From: Acinetobacter bereziniae LMG 1003 = CIP 70.12
GTDB lineage: Bacteria; Pseudomonadota; Gammaproteobacteria; Pseudomonadales; Moraxellaceae
NCBI RefSeq assembly: GCF_000368925.1
Contig: NZ_KB849756.1
Coordinates: 1,190,280 to 1,254,279 of the forward strand
Length of the DNA: 64,000 nt
Reading direction: 5' to 3'
The notes below the pieces were generated by a model. It worked only from the letters and a program-made list of their open reading frames with translations. It was not told the origin of the DNA and ran no database searches. Below, piece by piece: positions 55,118 through 64,000 of this stretch. Each line of letters begins with the position of its first letter. Positions within the stretch are counted from its first letter, which is position 1. The translations under genes were made by a program, and so were the position numbers.

Positions 55118-56104
55118 TCATAGTCGATACCCCTTGAGAACATCATTCATTAAAATTTGCATAGAACTCGGACTTGCTGCCGTGGTGTACCACGCATCTG
55201 CATCAACAAAAACAACTTTGCCTGTTTTCCATGCTTTGGTCTGACGCAACAATGGATTGCTAACATTTTGTGCATCAATTGTTGGGCGATGTTCCATAAC
55301 CGCAGTACGGTCTACGATATACAAAATATCGGGATTCGCCTGTTGAATGAATTCACTCGAAATAGGTTGTCCATGCAAACTGGTATCTACCATCGTACTG
55401 GCAGGTTTTACACCCAAGTCATTAAAAATAAAGCCATAACGTGACTGAATACCAAAATTACTAAATGCACCATTGTTATGTAGAACCACCAATGCTTTTT
55501 CTGGACGAGTAGCAGTTATCTGTTGAACTTGTCTAATTTTTTTATCTAATTCAGCCACTTTTTGTTGAGCCAAAACTGTTCGATCAAAAATTTTTCCCAA
55601 ACTCATCAAATGGGTTTTGATCATGTCTATATGATGATGCTGACTGTTATTAAAGTTGATGTCATAGTGTAAAGTCGGTGCAATTTTAGATAACGCTTGA
55701 TACTGATTTGCTTGTAATGGCGTCATCAAAATAAGATCAGGCTTTAATGCATAGATCTTTTCCATATTCGGCTGAACAATAGCACCTAGATCTTGAACAT
55801 TTTTATCTTGTTTATACTTGCTTAAAAAGTGTGGTACGTAGTCCTTTGGCATTCCCGCTATAGGAACATCCAATTGGTCGAGAAAATCTGCCTCATTCAT
55901 ATCCAATACAGCAACACGTTGCGGTCGATAATCCAGTTGTGTTTTACCCAGTTCATGTTTAAACACAATAGGCGTATCAAGTTGAATAGTCTGTTGTGCT
56001 TGGTCTTTGGGTTTGATTTGATCGTTGGATTCTTGGCAAGCCGTGAAATTCAACATGACCAAAATGGCAACCACAAGACGTTGAGATTTGTTGTTCCAAT
56101 TCAT
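55118..56104 (-). CDS. Ferric-siderophore ABC transporter binding lipoprotein
   Basis: 328 residues from ATG 56104, with AGGAG 9 bp upstream; the longer frame to 56170 lies inside the ATPase gene. Lipobox LNFTAC near residue 22. Periplasmic-binding-protein-2/FatB-like: RPQRVAVLDMNEADFLDQLD, IYALKPDLILMTPLQANQYQ and ILYIVDRTAVM. Takes the siderophore from the receptor to the permeases encoded upstream. BauB/FatB-like by family and by operon order. Confidence 0.92.
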   Translation of the reverse strand: MNWNNKSQRLVVAILVMLNFTACQESNDQIKPKDQAQQTIQLDTPIVFKHELGKTQLDYRPQRVAVLDMNEADFLDQLDVPIAGMPKDYVPHFLSKYKQDKNVQDLGAIVQPNMEKIYALKPDLILMTPLQANQYQALSKIAPTLHYDINFNNSQHHHIDMIKTHLMSLGKIFDRTVLAQQKVAELDKKIRQVQQITATRPEKALVVLHNNGAFSNFGIQSRYGFIFNDLGVKPASTMVDTSLHGQPISSEFIQQANPDILYIVDRTAVMEHRPTIDAQNVSNPLLRQTKAWKTGKVVFVDADAWYTTAASPSSMQILMNDVLKGYRL

Positions 56105-56108
56105 AGAT

Positions 56109-56879
56109 TCAAGCTCCTGATGAGTTGAAGTAGTTACACATATAGCCATGCTCACTATAGCTAATGTCAAAATTTAGCTCGTACAGGTCACTTAACTGTG
56201 CCGCAGTAATCACCCTTTGAGTTGGTCCACTCAAATAAACCGTATTGTTTTTCAAGGCGACAATATGATCTGAATAATTTGCAGCGAAGTTGATATCGTG
56301 AATCACTAAAATCACGGTTCGCCCCTGTTCATCACACAATCGACGTAAGGCCTGCATAATATGAACAGCATGTTTCATATCGAGATTATTGAGAGGTTCA
56401 TCCAATAACAGCACCTCAGTTTGCTGTGCAATGGTCATTGCCAAAAATGCCATTTGACGCTGACCACCACTGAGTTCATCGAGATAACTGTCACTCAAAG
56501 CATCTAAATCTAGAAATTGGATTGCTTCATCAATCACGTGATGATCATATGAAGTCAATGAACCACGACTATAAGGAAAGCGCCCAAAAGCTATCAGCTC
56601 TTTCACGGTCATCCGCAAATTCATCCCTGGTGTCTGTCTGAGGGTTGCCACATTCTTGGCATATTCCGCGAGGTGTATCTCCCGAATATTTTGAGTATTG
56701 AATAAAATCTCCCCCTGATCTGGCTGAGACAAATTTGCCATCATCATCAATAGCGTCGATTTACCTGCACCATTGGGACCAATCAAGGAAGTTAACTTTT
56801 TTTCAGGAAAATCAATGGTCACTTCAGAGAGTATATTTTTGATACCATAGGATTTATAGATATTACGAACACTGATCAT
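56109..56879 (-). CDS. Ferric-siderophore ABC transporter ATPase
   Basis: 256 residues from ATG 56879; the longer frame would overlap the permease. Walker A GPNGAGKSTL, signature LSGGQRQMAFLAM, Walker B VLLLDEPLNNLD and the H-loop VIHDINF. FecE/FatE/BauE-like. Overlaps the permease stop by 4 bp (ATGA) and is followed by the binding-protein gene after 4 bp, so strictly one operon. Confidence 0.94.
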   Translation of the reverse strand: MISVRNIYKSYGIKNILSEVTIDFPEKKLTSLIGPNGAGKSTLLMMMANLSQPDQGEILFNTQNIREIHLAEYAKNVATLRQTPGMNLRMTVKELIAFGRFPYSRGSLTSYDHHVIDEAIQFLDLDALSDSYLDELSGGQRQMAFLAMTIAQQTEVLLLDEPLNNLDMKHAVHIMQALRRLCDEQGRTVILVIHDINFAANYSDHIVALKNNTVYLSGPTQRVITAAQLSDLYELNFDISYSEHGYMCNYFNSSGA

Positions 56880-57823
56880 GTCACACCTCGAGTACGGACC
56901 ACCAATATGAGAAAATAAATACCGCACACCAAATTGATCAAAATACTGACTGTCGTTTTATAATTAAATACATGTTCAACAAGGATTTGAGCGATTAGAA
57001 AAATTGCGACTGCAACCAGACACCCTATCGCTAGAGTAAATTTATGCTGATAACTTTTTGCAATGGCATAAGCGATATTGGCAATAAACACGCCCATAAA
57101 TGCTGTAGGACCAATTAAACTGGTTGAAACTGCCACCAAAACGGCAATCAAAGCCAAATAAAATTTGACATAGTGATGATGATCAACGCCTAGTGACATT
57201 GCTTGTTCACGCCCTAAACTTAATACGTCCAAAATTGGTAAAGTATTCAGCACTCGCCATAAAACAAAGACAATCATAATCACGGCAAAGATCAGGGTTT
57301 CTGACTGAACACGGTTAAATGATGCATAACTTAATCCTTGAAAAACTGAAAATTCACCCGGACTAATTTTTAATTGAATAAATTGAGTGACAGTGCCAAG
57401 CACCATGGTAAAGACCAAACCAAATAGCAAAAGCTGAAAAAGATCTTTGTGTATGCGCGATAATAAAAATAGATGAAGTGCCCATGAATAGAACAACATC
57501 AGAAAAATACCCATAAAAAACTGAGCAGTTATGCCAAGCCATAACACCCCTTGAGTACCAAAAATAAATAACAATAGGGCTTGCCAGAGTAAATAAACCG
57601 CTTCATAGCCCATGATGGCGGGTGTTAAGACACGATTGCCCACAAGAGTCTGAAAAATGATAGAGGTACATGCCACACAAATTCCGCCCAATACAATCGC
57701 AGCAAGTCTAAATAGGCGCTGAGGAATGACATAATCCATATCAAGGTGGGAACCGAAGAATATAAAAACAATTGCAAGAGCAACGGTTGCACATAGCATT
57801 GTGCCGAGCTTGTTTATATTCAT
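56876..57823 (-). CDS. Ferric-siderophore ABC transporter permease (FatC/BauC-like)
   Basis: 315 residues, 9-10 membrane segments, FecCD family. RLAAIVLGGICVACTSIIFQ, then GNRVLTPAIMGYEAVYLLWQ and LIGPTAFMGVFIANIAYAIA are the family landmarks (core G-E/Q-x loop near TAFMGVFI). Shares a 1-bp overlap with the other permease. Pairs with it in the inner membrane. Confidence 0.92.
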   Translation of the reverse strand: MNINKLGTMLCATVALAIVFIFFGSHLDMDYVIPQRLFRLAAIVLGGICVACTSIIFQTLVGNRVLTPAIMGYEAVYLLWQALLLFIFGTQGVLWLGITAQFFMGIFLMLFYSWALHLFLLSRIHKDLFQLLLFGLVFTMVLGTVTQFIQLKISPGEFSVFQGLSYASFNRVQSETLIFAVIMIVFVLWRVLNTLPILDVLSLGREQAMSLGVDHHHYVKFYLALIAVLVAVSTSLIGPTAFMGVFIANIAYAIAKSYQHKFTLAIGCLVAVAIFLIAQILVEHVFNYKTTVSILINLVCGIYFLILVVRTRGVT

Positions 57824-58764
57824 TAGCGCAGCCCTCGCAGTATCAAGAGCAAGAAGATCACTCCTCCTGCTCCACCTGCGGTGAGACCGATAGGAACTTC
57901 AAATGGATAAAGGACAGAACGCCCAACGATATCGCAGAGTAGAAGTAATGAAGCACCAGCCAAAGCAACGATGGGTAAAGTTTTTGCTAAATTCTCACCA
58001 TACTTCAAAGCCACCAGATTGGGGATCACCAACCCTACAAATGGAATTGCTCCAACTGTAATCACTGTTGCTGAAACTGTAACTGCTACAAGCAATAAGC
58101 CGATTGCAGTCATCGTGGCATAATTTAGCCCCAAGCTTGATGCCATGTCTTGACCCATACCCAGTACAGTGAAACGATGTGCAAAAATATAGGTCAGTAG
58201 GATGATGGGTAAAATAAAATAAATAATTTCATAGTGCCCTTGGACTACACGAGAAAAATCTCCCATCAGCCAAGTTTGCATACTCTGCATGATATTATTT
58301 TGATAGGCATAGAATTCCGCCAGGGCAGTCAATATACCGCCATACATTAATCCAATCACAGGGACTAATACGGTGTTCTTAAAGCGAATTTGGCGAATAA
58401 TCACAATGTAAAGCAAACTAGCAATCAGACAGAAAAGCATTGCAAATAGCATTTTACTCAATGTACTTGCTGCTGGAATAAGCGTGAGTGACACCAATAT
58501 CCCAAGTTTTGCTGCATCTAAACCACCCGTGGTTCCAGGTTCGACGAAACGGTTACGGACAATATGTTGTAAAATCACACCACATACAGATAAGCCAATA
58601 CCAGTCAAAATAATGGCAATCAAACGAGGAATACGGCTTGCAGTCAGAGTCAACCATGCTTCACTCGACATGGATAACAAGCCATTAAAATCAAGTTGTT
58701 GTGCACCAAGCAAAAGTGAACTAATACAAAGCACACAGAAAACAAAAAATAAAGCTAAAGGCAT
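57823..58764 (-). CDS. Ferric-siderophore ABC transporter permease (FatD/BauD-like)
   Basis: 313 residues, FecCD family. SRIPRLIAIILTGIGLSVCG, HIVRNRFVEPGTTGGLDAAK and GAIPFVGLVIPNLVALKYGE are classic. Overlaps the upstream ABC half-transporter gene by 10 bp, so transport and ABC-exporter-fold genes are one transcript. Confidence 0.93.
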   Translation of the reverse strand: MPLALFFVFCVLCISSLLLGAQQLDFNGLLSMSSEAWLTLTASRIPRLIAIILTGIGLSVCGVILQHIVRNRFVEPGTTGGLDAAKLGILVSLTLIPAASTLSKMLFAMLFCLIASLLYIVIIRQIRFKNTVLVPVIGLMYGGILTALAEFYAYQNNIMQSMQTWLMGDFSRVVQGHYEIIYFILPIILLTYIFAHRFTVLGMGQDMASSLGLNYATMTAIGLLLVAVTVSATVITVGAIPFVGLVIPNLVALKYGENLAKTLPIVALAGASLLLLCDIVGRSVLYPFEVPIGLTAGGAGGVIFLLLILRGLR

Positions 58765-60533
58765 TTTGAAGTTGCCTCAGCCTGTATTTTTTTGCTAATT
58801 TTCCATCCCTTAACGTTCTGACTCTGTTTTAAATATTTGGCATAATAACCACCACTTAAGCACAGTTGTGAAGGTGTTCCTTGTTCAATTATCTGTCCAT
58901 TATCTAATACGACAATATGATCGGCTGTTGCAATGGTTGAAAGCTGATGGGCAATCACCAATATGGTTTTTTCCCCACGTAAATCGTTTAACACCTCAGC
59001 AATAATTGCTTGATTTTCTGCATCCAAGGCAGCAGTTGCTTCGTCCACCAATAAAATTGGTGCATCTTTAATCAGCGCCCTAGCAATCGCAATGCGTTGT
59101 CGCTCTCCACCTGAAAGTCGAGCGCCCCCCTCACCTGTCTTGGTCTCAAGACCTTCTGGTAGACGAGCAATCATTTCTGAAATCCCCACTTTTTCAGCAA
59201 CTTTTAGAATATCTGCATCTGTTGCATTGGGCTGACCAATTCGAATGTTTTCTGCAATCGTGCCAGCAAATAAATAATTATCTTGAAAAATTTGACTGAT
59301 CTGTTGGCTAAGCTGTTGATCAGGCAGTTGTTTAACATCAACCCCACCAATCAAAACTTGACCTTGATTGGCATCAAAAAAACGGGCGATCAATTTGACC
59401 AACGTGGTTTTTCCTGAACCCGATGCCCCGATCAATGCCGTCATCGTTCCTGAAGGAATAAATAAGCTCAGGTCTTGTAATATTTTTTGCCCATCTTGTG
59501 TATATTGAAAATCGACATCTTTAAACTCAATTGAAGCATCTACAAGCTGTTGTGGTTTTTTTCCTTCTGTGAATACTTGGATGTTTAAAATATCTCGCAT
59601 TTCCTGTAACTGACTGTCTGCACTGCGCAACACTTCGCTATAACTTGCGACTTCTAATAATGCATCAATAAAGCGACTGATAAATAACAACGATATGGCG
59701 ATACTTAGCATATCCTGACTGAGAAAATGCCCTGTCATTTGCTGATTCACGAGCATAAACATAGCCAAAATTAGCAGGACAAAAACAGCTTGAATTGCCC
59801 ATGTATTCATTACTGAGGATAGCGATGACAGTAAAATCAGTTTAAAACTGGCTTGACGTTGTTGATCAATTGCTTGATCAAGAAATCGCTGGCTATTTCC
59901 TTCAGCATTAAAAGCACGAAAAACAGATTGTGCCTGTGCAAACTCCACAACACGCTGACTGGTTTCAGCAAAACGCTGCTGATAAGTTTCATCTGCATAT
60001 TTTGCAATTCTTGAACTGAACCAGAACACGACGACAATTAAAGGAATTGCCAACAACGCAATTAATCCTAAAATGCCATAGATAAACAGTAAACCGACAA
60101 TAATCACCAATGGTGTAATCACCCCAGAAATTAAAGGGGTAAAAACATGTGCTGGAAGCTGTGCAACAGACATCATGCCTTGTGTCACCAGATGATTAAA
60201 TTTTGCTGTGTTTTGAGGATTAAACCAACCGACAGGTAGGCTCGCAACATGCTGACCTAGACTTAAACGAGCATGTTCTAAAAGTGCAATTCCAACCTTG
60301 ATTCCCATTTCTTCAACAACACGGCGTAAGCACCAACACAACACAATTCCAGCAAACAATAGACTCAACCAAAGTCCAATTTGTTGAATATTGCCAAGGA
60401 TTAACTGTGACAAAATCAATCCCAGTAGCAAAATGCTCAAACCACAAATTAGACCATATAACAGAGCAATCCCAAGATAACGATGAAAAATAGAGACATC
60501 GTCACCCAACAGTTGAGAAAATGTTTTCAGCAT
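58755..60533 (-). CDS. ABC half transporter, exporter fold (YbtQ/IrtB-like)
   Basis: 592 residues from ATG 60533 (MLKTFSQLLGDD). Six-helix type 1 exporter membrane domain, then a nucleotide-binding domain: IGASGSGKTTLVKLIARFFD (Walker A), LSGGERQRIAIARAL and ILLVDEATAALD. Pairs with the next gene (7-bp overlap). Such heterodimers in siderophore loci (YbtPQ, IrtAB) import or reduce ferric siderophores in spite of their exporter fold; export of a siderophore is the alternative. Confidence 0.88.
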   Translation of the reverse strand: MLKTFSQLLGDDVSIFHRYLGIALLYGLICGLSILLLGLILSQLILGNIQQIGLWLSLLFAGIVLCWCLRRVVEEMGIKVGIALLEHARLSLGQHVASLPVGWFNPQNTAKFNHLVTQGMMSVAQLPAHVFTPLISGVITPLVIIVGLLFIYGILGLIALLAIPLIVVVFWFSSRIAKYADETYQQRFAETSQRVVEFAQAQSVFRAFNAEGNSQRFLDQAIDQQRQASFKLILLSSLSSVMNTWAIQAVFVLLILAMFMLVNQQMTGHFLSQDMLSIAISLLFISRFIDALLEVASYSEVLRSADSQLQEMRDILNIQVFTEGKKPQQLVDASIEFKDVDFQYTQDGQKILQDLSLFIPSGTMTALIGASGSGKTTLVKLIARFFDANQGQVLIGGVDVKQLPDQQLSQQISQIFQDNYLFAGTIAENIRIGQPNATDADILKVAEKVGISEMIARLPEGLETKTGEGGARLSGGERQRIAIARALIKDAPILLVDEATAALDAENQAIIAEVLNDLRGEKTILVIAHQLSTIATADHIVVLDNGQIIEQGTPSQLCLSGGYYAKYLKQSQNVKGWKISKKIQAEATSKCL

Positions 60534-62332
60534 AGGGTTTCTCCAGTTGATTGTTGGGTATGTTTGTCCAGATGTGACCACAATTGGGCATATAAGCCTT
60601 GATGGTTTAAAAGTTGCGTGTGCGTCCCCTGCTCAATGATTTTCCCTTGATCGAGCACCAAGATACGGTCTGCATGCATAATGGTCTCCAAGCGATGTGC
60701 GATCACTAAAAGAGTTCGATGTTGAACAAAATTGGACAGTGCATTTTGGATAGCCATTTCATTTTCGATATCCGCTGCTGCTGTCGCTTCATCGAGAATA
60801 AGAATGGGTGGATCAAGTAGAATTGCTCTAGCTATACTGATCCGTTGGCGTTCACCACCAGAAAGTTGAATCTCATCACCGATCATGGTTTGGTATTGTT
60901 TGGGTAAACGCATAATACGATCATGAATATTGGCTGCTTTTGCTGCTTGTTCAACCTCCTGCTGGGTTGCATTAGATCGTCCTAAAGCAATATTGTCATA
61001 GAGACTGGCATGAATCAGTTGTGTGTCTTGCAACACAAACCCTATTTGCTGATACAACATATTTGGCTGAATATTGCGCAAATCGACTCCGCCCAATGTG
61101 ATATGACCTTGGCTTGGGTCAAAAAATCGTAAGATCAATTGCGCTATGGTTGATTTTCCTGCTCCCGATGGACCCACGATGGCTGTAAAAGTTCCAGGTT
61201 GCAGCGAAAAATCCAGTTGAGATAACACCTCATGCGTTTGATCATAGGCATAGCTCACCTGATGAAAACAGACTGTCTGATCTTCGAGTACAAGTGATTG
61301 TGTTGTTGGAGAGACCTTTAATATCGGTTTTTCTAACAATGCCAATATTCGTTGTGCTGCAGCATCGCTAGCTTGCAAATCATGCAATAGGGTATGCAAT
61401 AATAAAACGGGGGCACAGATTGCCGGAGCAATCAAGACAAAAGCCAATAAATCGATGGGATTTAACCACCCTAGATATATGAAAATTGCGCCACTCAACA
61501 TGACCACACCCAATATCGTGATCGGTGAAATCATGGCATGTGCATGCGCCATAGATTTAACCAACGGGCGAGTAAACACTTTAAATGCGTGTGCAAAAGT
61601 ACGAACAGCCTGCTGATACCCCACCGAAGCTTGTCCACTTTGGGCGAAAGTTTTTACGATCGGAATTGCACGGGTAAATTCAACAGCAGCACTATTAATC
61701 TGCCCCATTTGAACAGCAAAATCTTGGATATTCTGCTCACTTGCATGCATGGCTTTGCGCAAAAAAAACACAAAACCTACGAATGGGAGCAGTGACAGAA
61801 CTGCCATTCGCCAATCGATATAAAATAGAAAGATAACAGCAATAATAATAATACCTAGCGCTCGTCCAACAGCTGGATAAAAATGCGCAGTCAAACTATG
61901 AAGCTGCCCCATATCATCTTGAATAATTTGTTTTACTTCCCCAGAACTTCGTTGTGTAAACCATCCTAAAGGCAGTTGAGTAAGATGCTGAGTAATATCT
62001 TTTTGTAATATCCCAGTGATTTTATGGTCTGCTAAATGTGCAATGAATTCACTGAGGGTGATCAATAGCATCCCCAACAATAAACTTCCCGAACAGCCTA
62101 ACAATATCCATAAGGCATCAGATAAATCGACGTTAAACATCTCCATGGTACTGTGACCAAGAAACAAAACTTTGACGAAATAGGCAATGCCGATGAGTGG
62201 CACTAAAGTCAGCATTGAACCCAAAGCAGCAATCAACGAAGCTAAAAATAAATGGAGCCGTATGGGTTTCAGAACAAAGCTGAGAGGATTAATAGATCTA
62301 GGCTGAATTTCATTTACATCACTTGCACACAT
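60527..62332 (-). CDS. ABC half transporter, exporter fold (YbtP/IrtA-like)
   Basis: 601 residues. Membrane domain with ITLSEFIAHLADHKITGILQ and LPLGWFTQRSSGEVKQIIQD, NBD with IVGPSGAGKSTIAQLILRFF, LSGGERQRISIARAI and ILILDEATAAAD. Unlike IrtA it has no fused siderophore-interaction domain, but a separate SIP gene lies ~1 kb away at 63290. First gene of the long minus-strand operon, with a Fur-box-like site 90 bp upstream. Confidence 0.88.
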   Translation of the reverse strand: MCASDVNEIQPRSINPLSFVLKPIRLHLFLASLIAALGSMLTLVPLIGIAYFVKVLFLGHSTMEMFNVDLSDALWILLGCSGSLLLGMLLITLSEFIAHLADHKITGILQKDITQHLTQLPLGWFTQRSSGEVKQIIQDDMGQLHSLTAHFYPAVGRALGIIIIAVIFLFYIDWRMAVLSLLPFVGFVFFLRKAMHASEQNIQDFAVQMGQINSAAVEFTRAIPIVKTFAQSGQASVGYQQAVRTFAHAFKVFTRPLVKSMAHAHAMISPITILGVVMLSGAIFIYLGWLNPIDLLAFVLIAPAICAPVLLLHTLLHDLQASDAAAQRILALLEKPILKVSPTTQSLVLEDQTVCFHQVSYAYDQTHEVLSQLDFSLQPGTFTAIVGPSGAGKSTIAQLILRFFDPSQGHITLGGVDLRNIQPNMLYQQIGFVLQDTQLIHASLYDNIALGRSNATQQEVEQAAKAANIHDRIMRLPKQYQTMIGDEIQLSGGERQRISIARAILLDPPILILDEATAAADIENEMAIQNALSNFVQHRTLLVIAHRLETIMHADRILVLDQGKIIEQGTHTQLLNHQGLYAQLWSHLDKHTQQSTGETLC

Positions 62333-62420
62333 AACATAAAAAACCTGTTTTGATTATTCCCGTTCCGCCAAGTTCTGATGTTGTTGAGAAAATGACAGTA
62401 AATCTATTTATAAATAAAAA

Positions 62421-62435
62421 TGAGAATCAATATCA
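62421..62435. promoter_or_regulatory. Fur-box-like site
   Basis: TGAGAATCAATATCA matches the 7-1-7 Fur consensus (TGATAAT N ATTATCA) at 12 of 14 arm positions. In the gap between the ABC operon and the tetR gene, so both may be repressed by iron. Confidence 0.65.
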
Positions 62436-62538
62436 ATAGATTTAGTTGCATTGTAGTAAACTAATTAAATAAAGTAAACGGATTTGACCCACTTCTCGTC
62501 ACATGGCAACATGAAAAAATCAATTGTATGGAATAATT

Positions 62539-63147
62539 ATGCCTCCTTTAGCCAAATCATCATCTCGCGGACGACCACGTACAATCACCCATGAGCGCAT
62601 CATGAATGCTGGTATAGAGATAGGTTTATTGAATATTACTTTTGTAGGTGTTGCCGCTGCGTTGGGTATTAGCCATATGGCTTTATATAAACATATTGCC
62701 AGTCTGGAAGAGCTTAAATATCTAATTGCAGAAGAAATTTTTCTGAGATGGCAGATTCCCCTACCAAAATCTCCTGATCAAATAGAATTAAAAGAATATC
62801 TCATTATTTTTATGCATTCACTGCGTGAATTGGTCAAATCAAATCCAGGTTTTACCCCTTATTTAATTCGTAGGATGGCATCAACACCATCCATGGTGAC
62901 TAAAATACAGCACCATCATCAGGCTGTTGCTGAAACCTATCAACTTACTCAAGAACAGGCACGGTGGTTAAATGCAACAATTGCTTTTCATTGCATTGCT
63001 GTCGCTGACACCATTTACTCTGTGGCAGGCAAAGACCCGATTAAGGCTGATCATCGAGAAATGGAAGAAGCGGAAATGGAAGCAGAATTCATCCAAAGTA
63101 TGCAAGCATTAATTATCGGCGCATTACACATGCTGAATATAAAATAA
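62539..63147 (+). CDS. TetR/AcrR-family regulator
   Basis: 202 residues from ATG 62539 (MPPLAKSSSRGRPRT); a TTG at 62524 is not needed. TetR helix-turn-helix: ITHERIMNAGIEIGLLNITF, VGVAAALGISHMALYKHIAS. All-helical ligand domain. Divergent from the iron-uptake operon; may control it or the SIP gene downstream on the other strand. Ligand unknown. Confidence 0.88.
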   Translation: MPPLAKSSSRGRPRTITHERIMNAGIEIGLLNITFVGVAAALGISHMALYKHIASLEELKYLIAEEIFLRWQIPLPKSPDQIELKEYLIIFMHSLRELVKSNPGFTPYLIRRMASTPSMVTKIQHHHQAVAETYQLTQEQARWLNATIAFHCIAVADTIYSVAGKDPIKADHREMEEAEMEAEFIQSMQALIIGALHMLNIK

Positions 63148-63289
63148 CGCTATCTATAATTTCTCCATGTATATTTCATATCACACGAATTGTTAAATTT
63201 TCTTAGCATCAAAACTGTGAAGAAATCACGATGGATTGAAGGTAGCAGCAATAGCATGTCTACATCAACCTATCATGATTTCATTTACA

Positions 63290-63931
63290 TCATATCTTTA
63301 CATCAAGATCGTCAAACTCAGTTAAACCCTGCCCTTGTTGAACCAGCTTTGAATAATGTTCCAATCGAGCTTCATCGATAACGCTACTGCTCACACCTGC
63401 TTTCCAATAACCAAATACACGTACATCTTCTTTTGCCATTTTGAGTTGTTTTAGACAGAACTCTCGGATTTGGCGAGCTTGCTGACGTTCACAGGCTGCC
63501 CAAATTGTCATCTCATCAATACATTCAAGTTGTTGCACCTGTTCAAATAAACCTTGATTTTGAACATTCTGCTTAAGCCCAGTTTGATTAATGAGATGAT
63601 AATTGACGCCCTTAATATCAGGTAATTCACTTAAGAGTTCAGCTTCGTGAGTGTCCAAAAATATCTCAGCTTGAACATGTTCTGGCCATTGATGCAACAT
63701 TGCATATACAGCAGGAATACCCGTGTCATCAGCAAAAATATAACATTTTTTGCTTGTTTCAAAATTTGGGTTGGTATGTACACGAGGTCCAGTCAATGCC
63801 ACCTTTGCGCCTATTTTTAGTGTATTTAGCCATCGCATTGCCGGACTTGGAGATGAATGACGCACTAAATCAATTTCAATTTCTTGGCTGAGCTTGTCAA
63901 AAGAGAGAGGTGGTCCCACTTGTTTGAACAA
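63290..63931 (-). pseudogene. Siderophore-interacting protein (ferric reductase), 5' truncated
   Basis: About 213 residues of a SIP-family NAD(P)H:flavin ferric reductase. The C-terminal NAD(P)H-binding part is complete (KIGAKVALTGPRVHTNPNFE, CYIFADDTGIPAVYAMLHQW, WAACERQQARQIREF, DVRVFGYWKAGVSS). The FAD-binding N-terminus with its R-x-Y-[ST] motif is missing. The frame begins at an implausible TTG (63931) directly after a TAG, where transposase-like sequence starts. So an insertion or rearrangement has cut the gene; it would have released iron from the siderophore imported by the neighbouring operon. Confidence 0.75.
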
Positions 63932-63944
63932 CTAAAAGCGTATT

Positions 63945-64000
63945 TATAAGTGATATTCCGCTCTAGTTAAGCCACCTTGTTTTGTTGGGGTAGCTGATCA
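63945..64000 (-). mobile_element. Probable IS end with transposase C-terminus, cut by window edge
   Basis: The minus frame reads SATPTKQGGLTRAEYHL to TAA 63947-63945, resembling the end of an IS3-family transposase. The IS boundary should fall between 63932 and 63945. Identity of the element cannot be set from 56 bases. Confidence 0.45.

Noticed and set aside
55118..58764. Naming the uptake genes bauB-E of acinetobactin.
   Set aside because: Order and families match, but no acinetobactin synthesis genes are present and many siderophore operons share this order.

Overview
The window is AT-rich bacterial DNA and almost certainly comes from an Acinetobacter chromosome. The evidence is an adeABC efflux operon very close to that of A. 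baumannii as I remember it, an IS3-family element of the IS1236 type (exactly 1,236 bp here), an Acinetobacter-style VgrG/Rhs island, and a bauDCEBA-like siderophore uptake block. No tRNA, rRNA or CRISPR array was seen.

Layout. 1-3,110: a MocR-type regulator cut by the window edge, a divergent BenE-family transporter, and a GNAT acetyltransferase gene that has lost its 3' third. BenE and the GNAT gene share a ~60-bp duplicated operator. 2,985-6,180: a block with no intact gene. Read against remembered adeRS sequences it is the adeS-adeR locus plus the ends of its neighbours, eroded by very many point substitutions with reading frame kept: adeR (minus strand, 5,919-5,176) aligns end to end without a gap but carries about ten stops. 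6,066-11,867: adeA (start codon and first ~40 codons ruined), adeB and adeC (intact). 12,184-15,120: a membrane acyltransferase-like protein, a LysR regulator and an AlaX editing protein.

15,175-29,908 is a type VI secretion effector island on the minus strand: vgrG, a full-length Rhs protein with a C-terminal ADP-ribosyltransferase-like (HYD1) toxin and its putative immunity gene, then a graveyard of displaced Rhs tips, toxin tails and immunity genes, interrupted by an IS1236-like element, an IS5-type remnant and a 107-bp MITE-like element, and ending with a Tdi1-like immunity gene. 30,090-36,393 carries a minus-strand PLP-related group (YggS/PLPBP, class III aminotransferase, glutamine amidotransferase, PtsJ/MocR-like regulator) and a sulfonate-type binding protein. 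36,513-41,557: a diguanylate cyclase, a GNAT enzyme, a PaiB-like protein and a PdxR/MocR regulator.

41,682-52,619 looks like one catabolic regulon: LLM-type flavin monooxygenase, flavin reductase, alpha/beta hydrolase, amino-acid-synthesis-family protein, two aldehyde dehydrogenases (one of succinate-semialdehyde type), carboxymuconolactone decarboxylase-like protein, NCS1 permease, porin and a FadR-type GntR regulator. A perfect palindrome in the gntR intergenic region has a near copy in front of the semialdehyde dehydrogenase operon. The gene set suggests breakdown of a small N-heterocycle to succinate; this is inference.

52,749-63,931 is a ferric-siderophore uptake locus: TonB-dependent receptor, binding protein, ATPase, two permeases, two exporter-fold ABC half transporters of the YbtPQ/IrtAB kind, a Fur-box-like site, a TetR regulator, and a siderophore-interacting reductase whose 5' end has been cut off, apparently by an IS whose end lies at the right edge. 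No siderophore biosynthesis gene is present, so the locus looks like a scavenging system.
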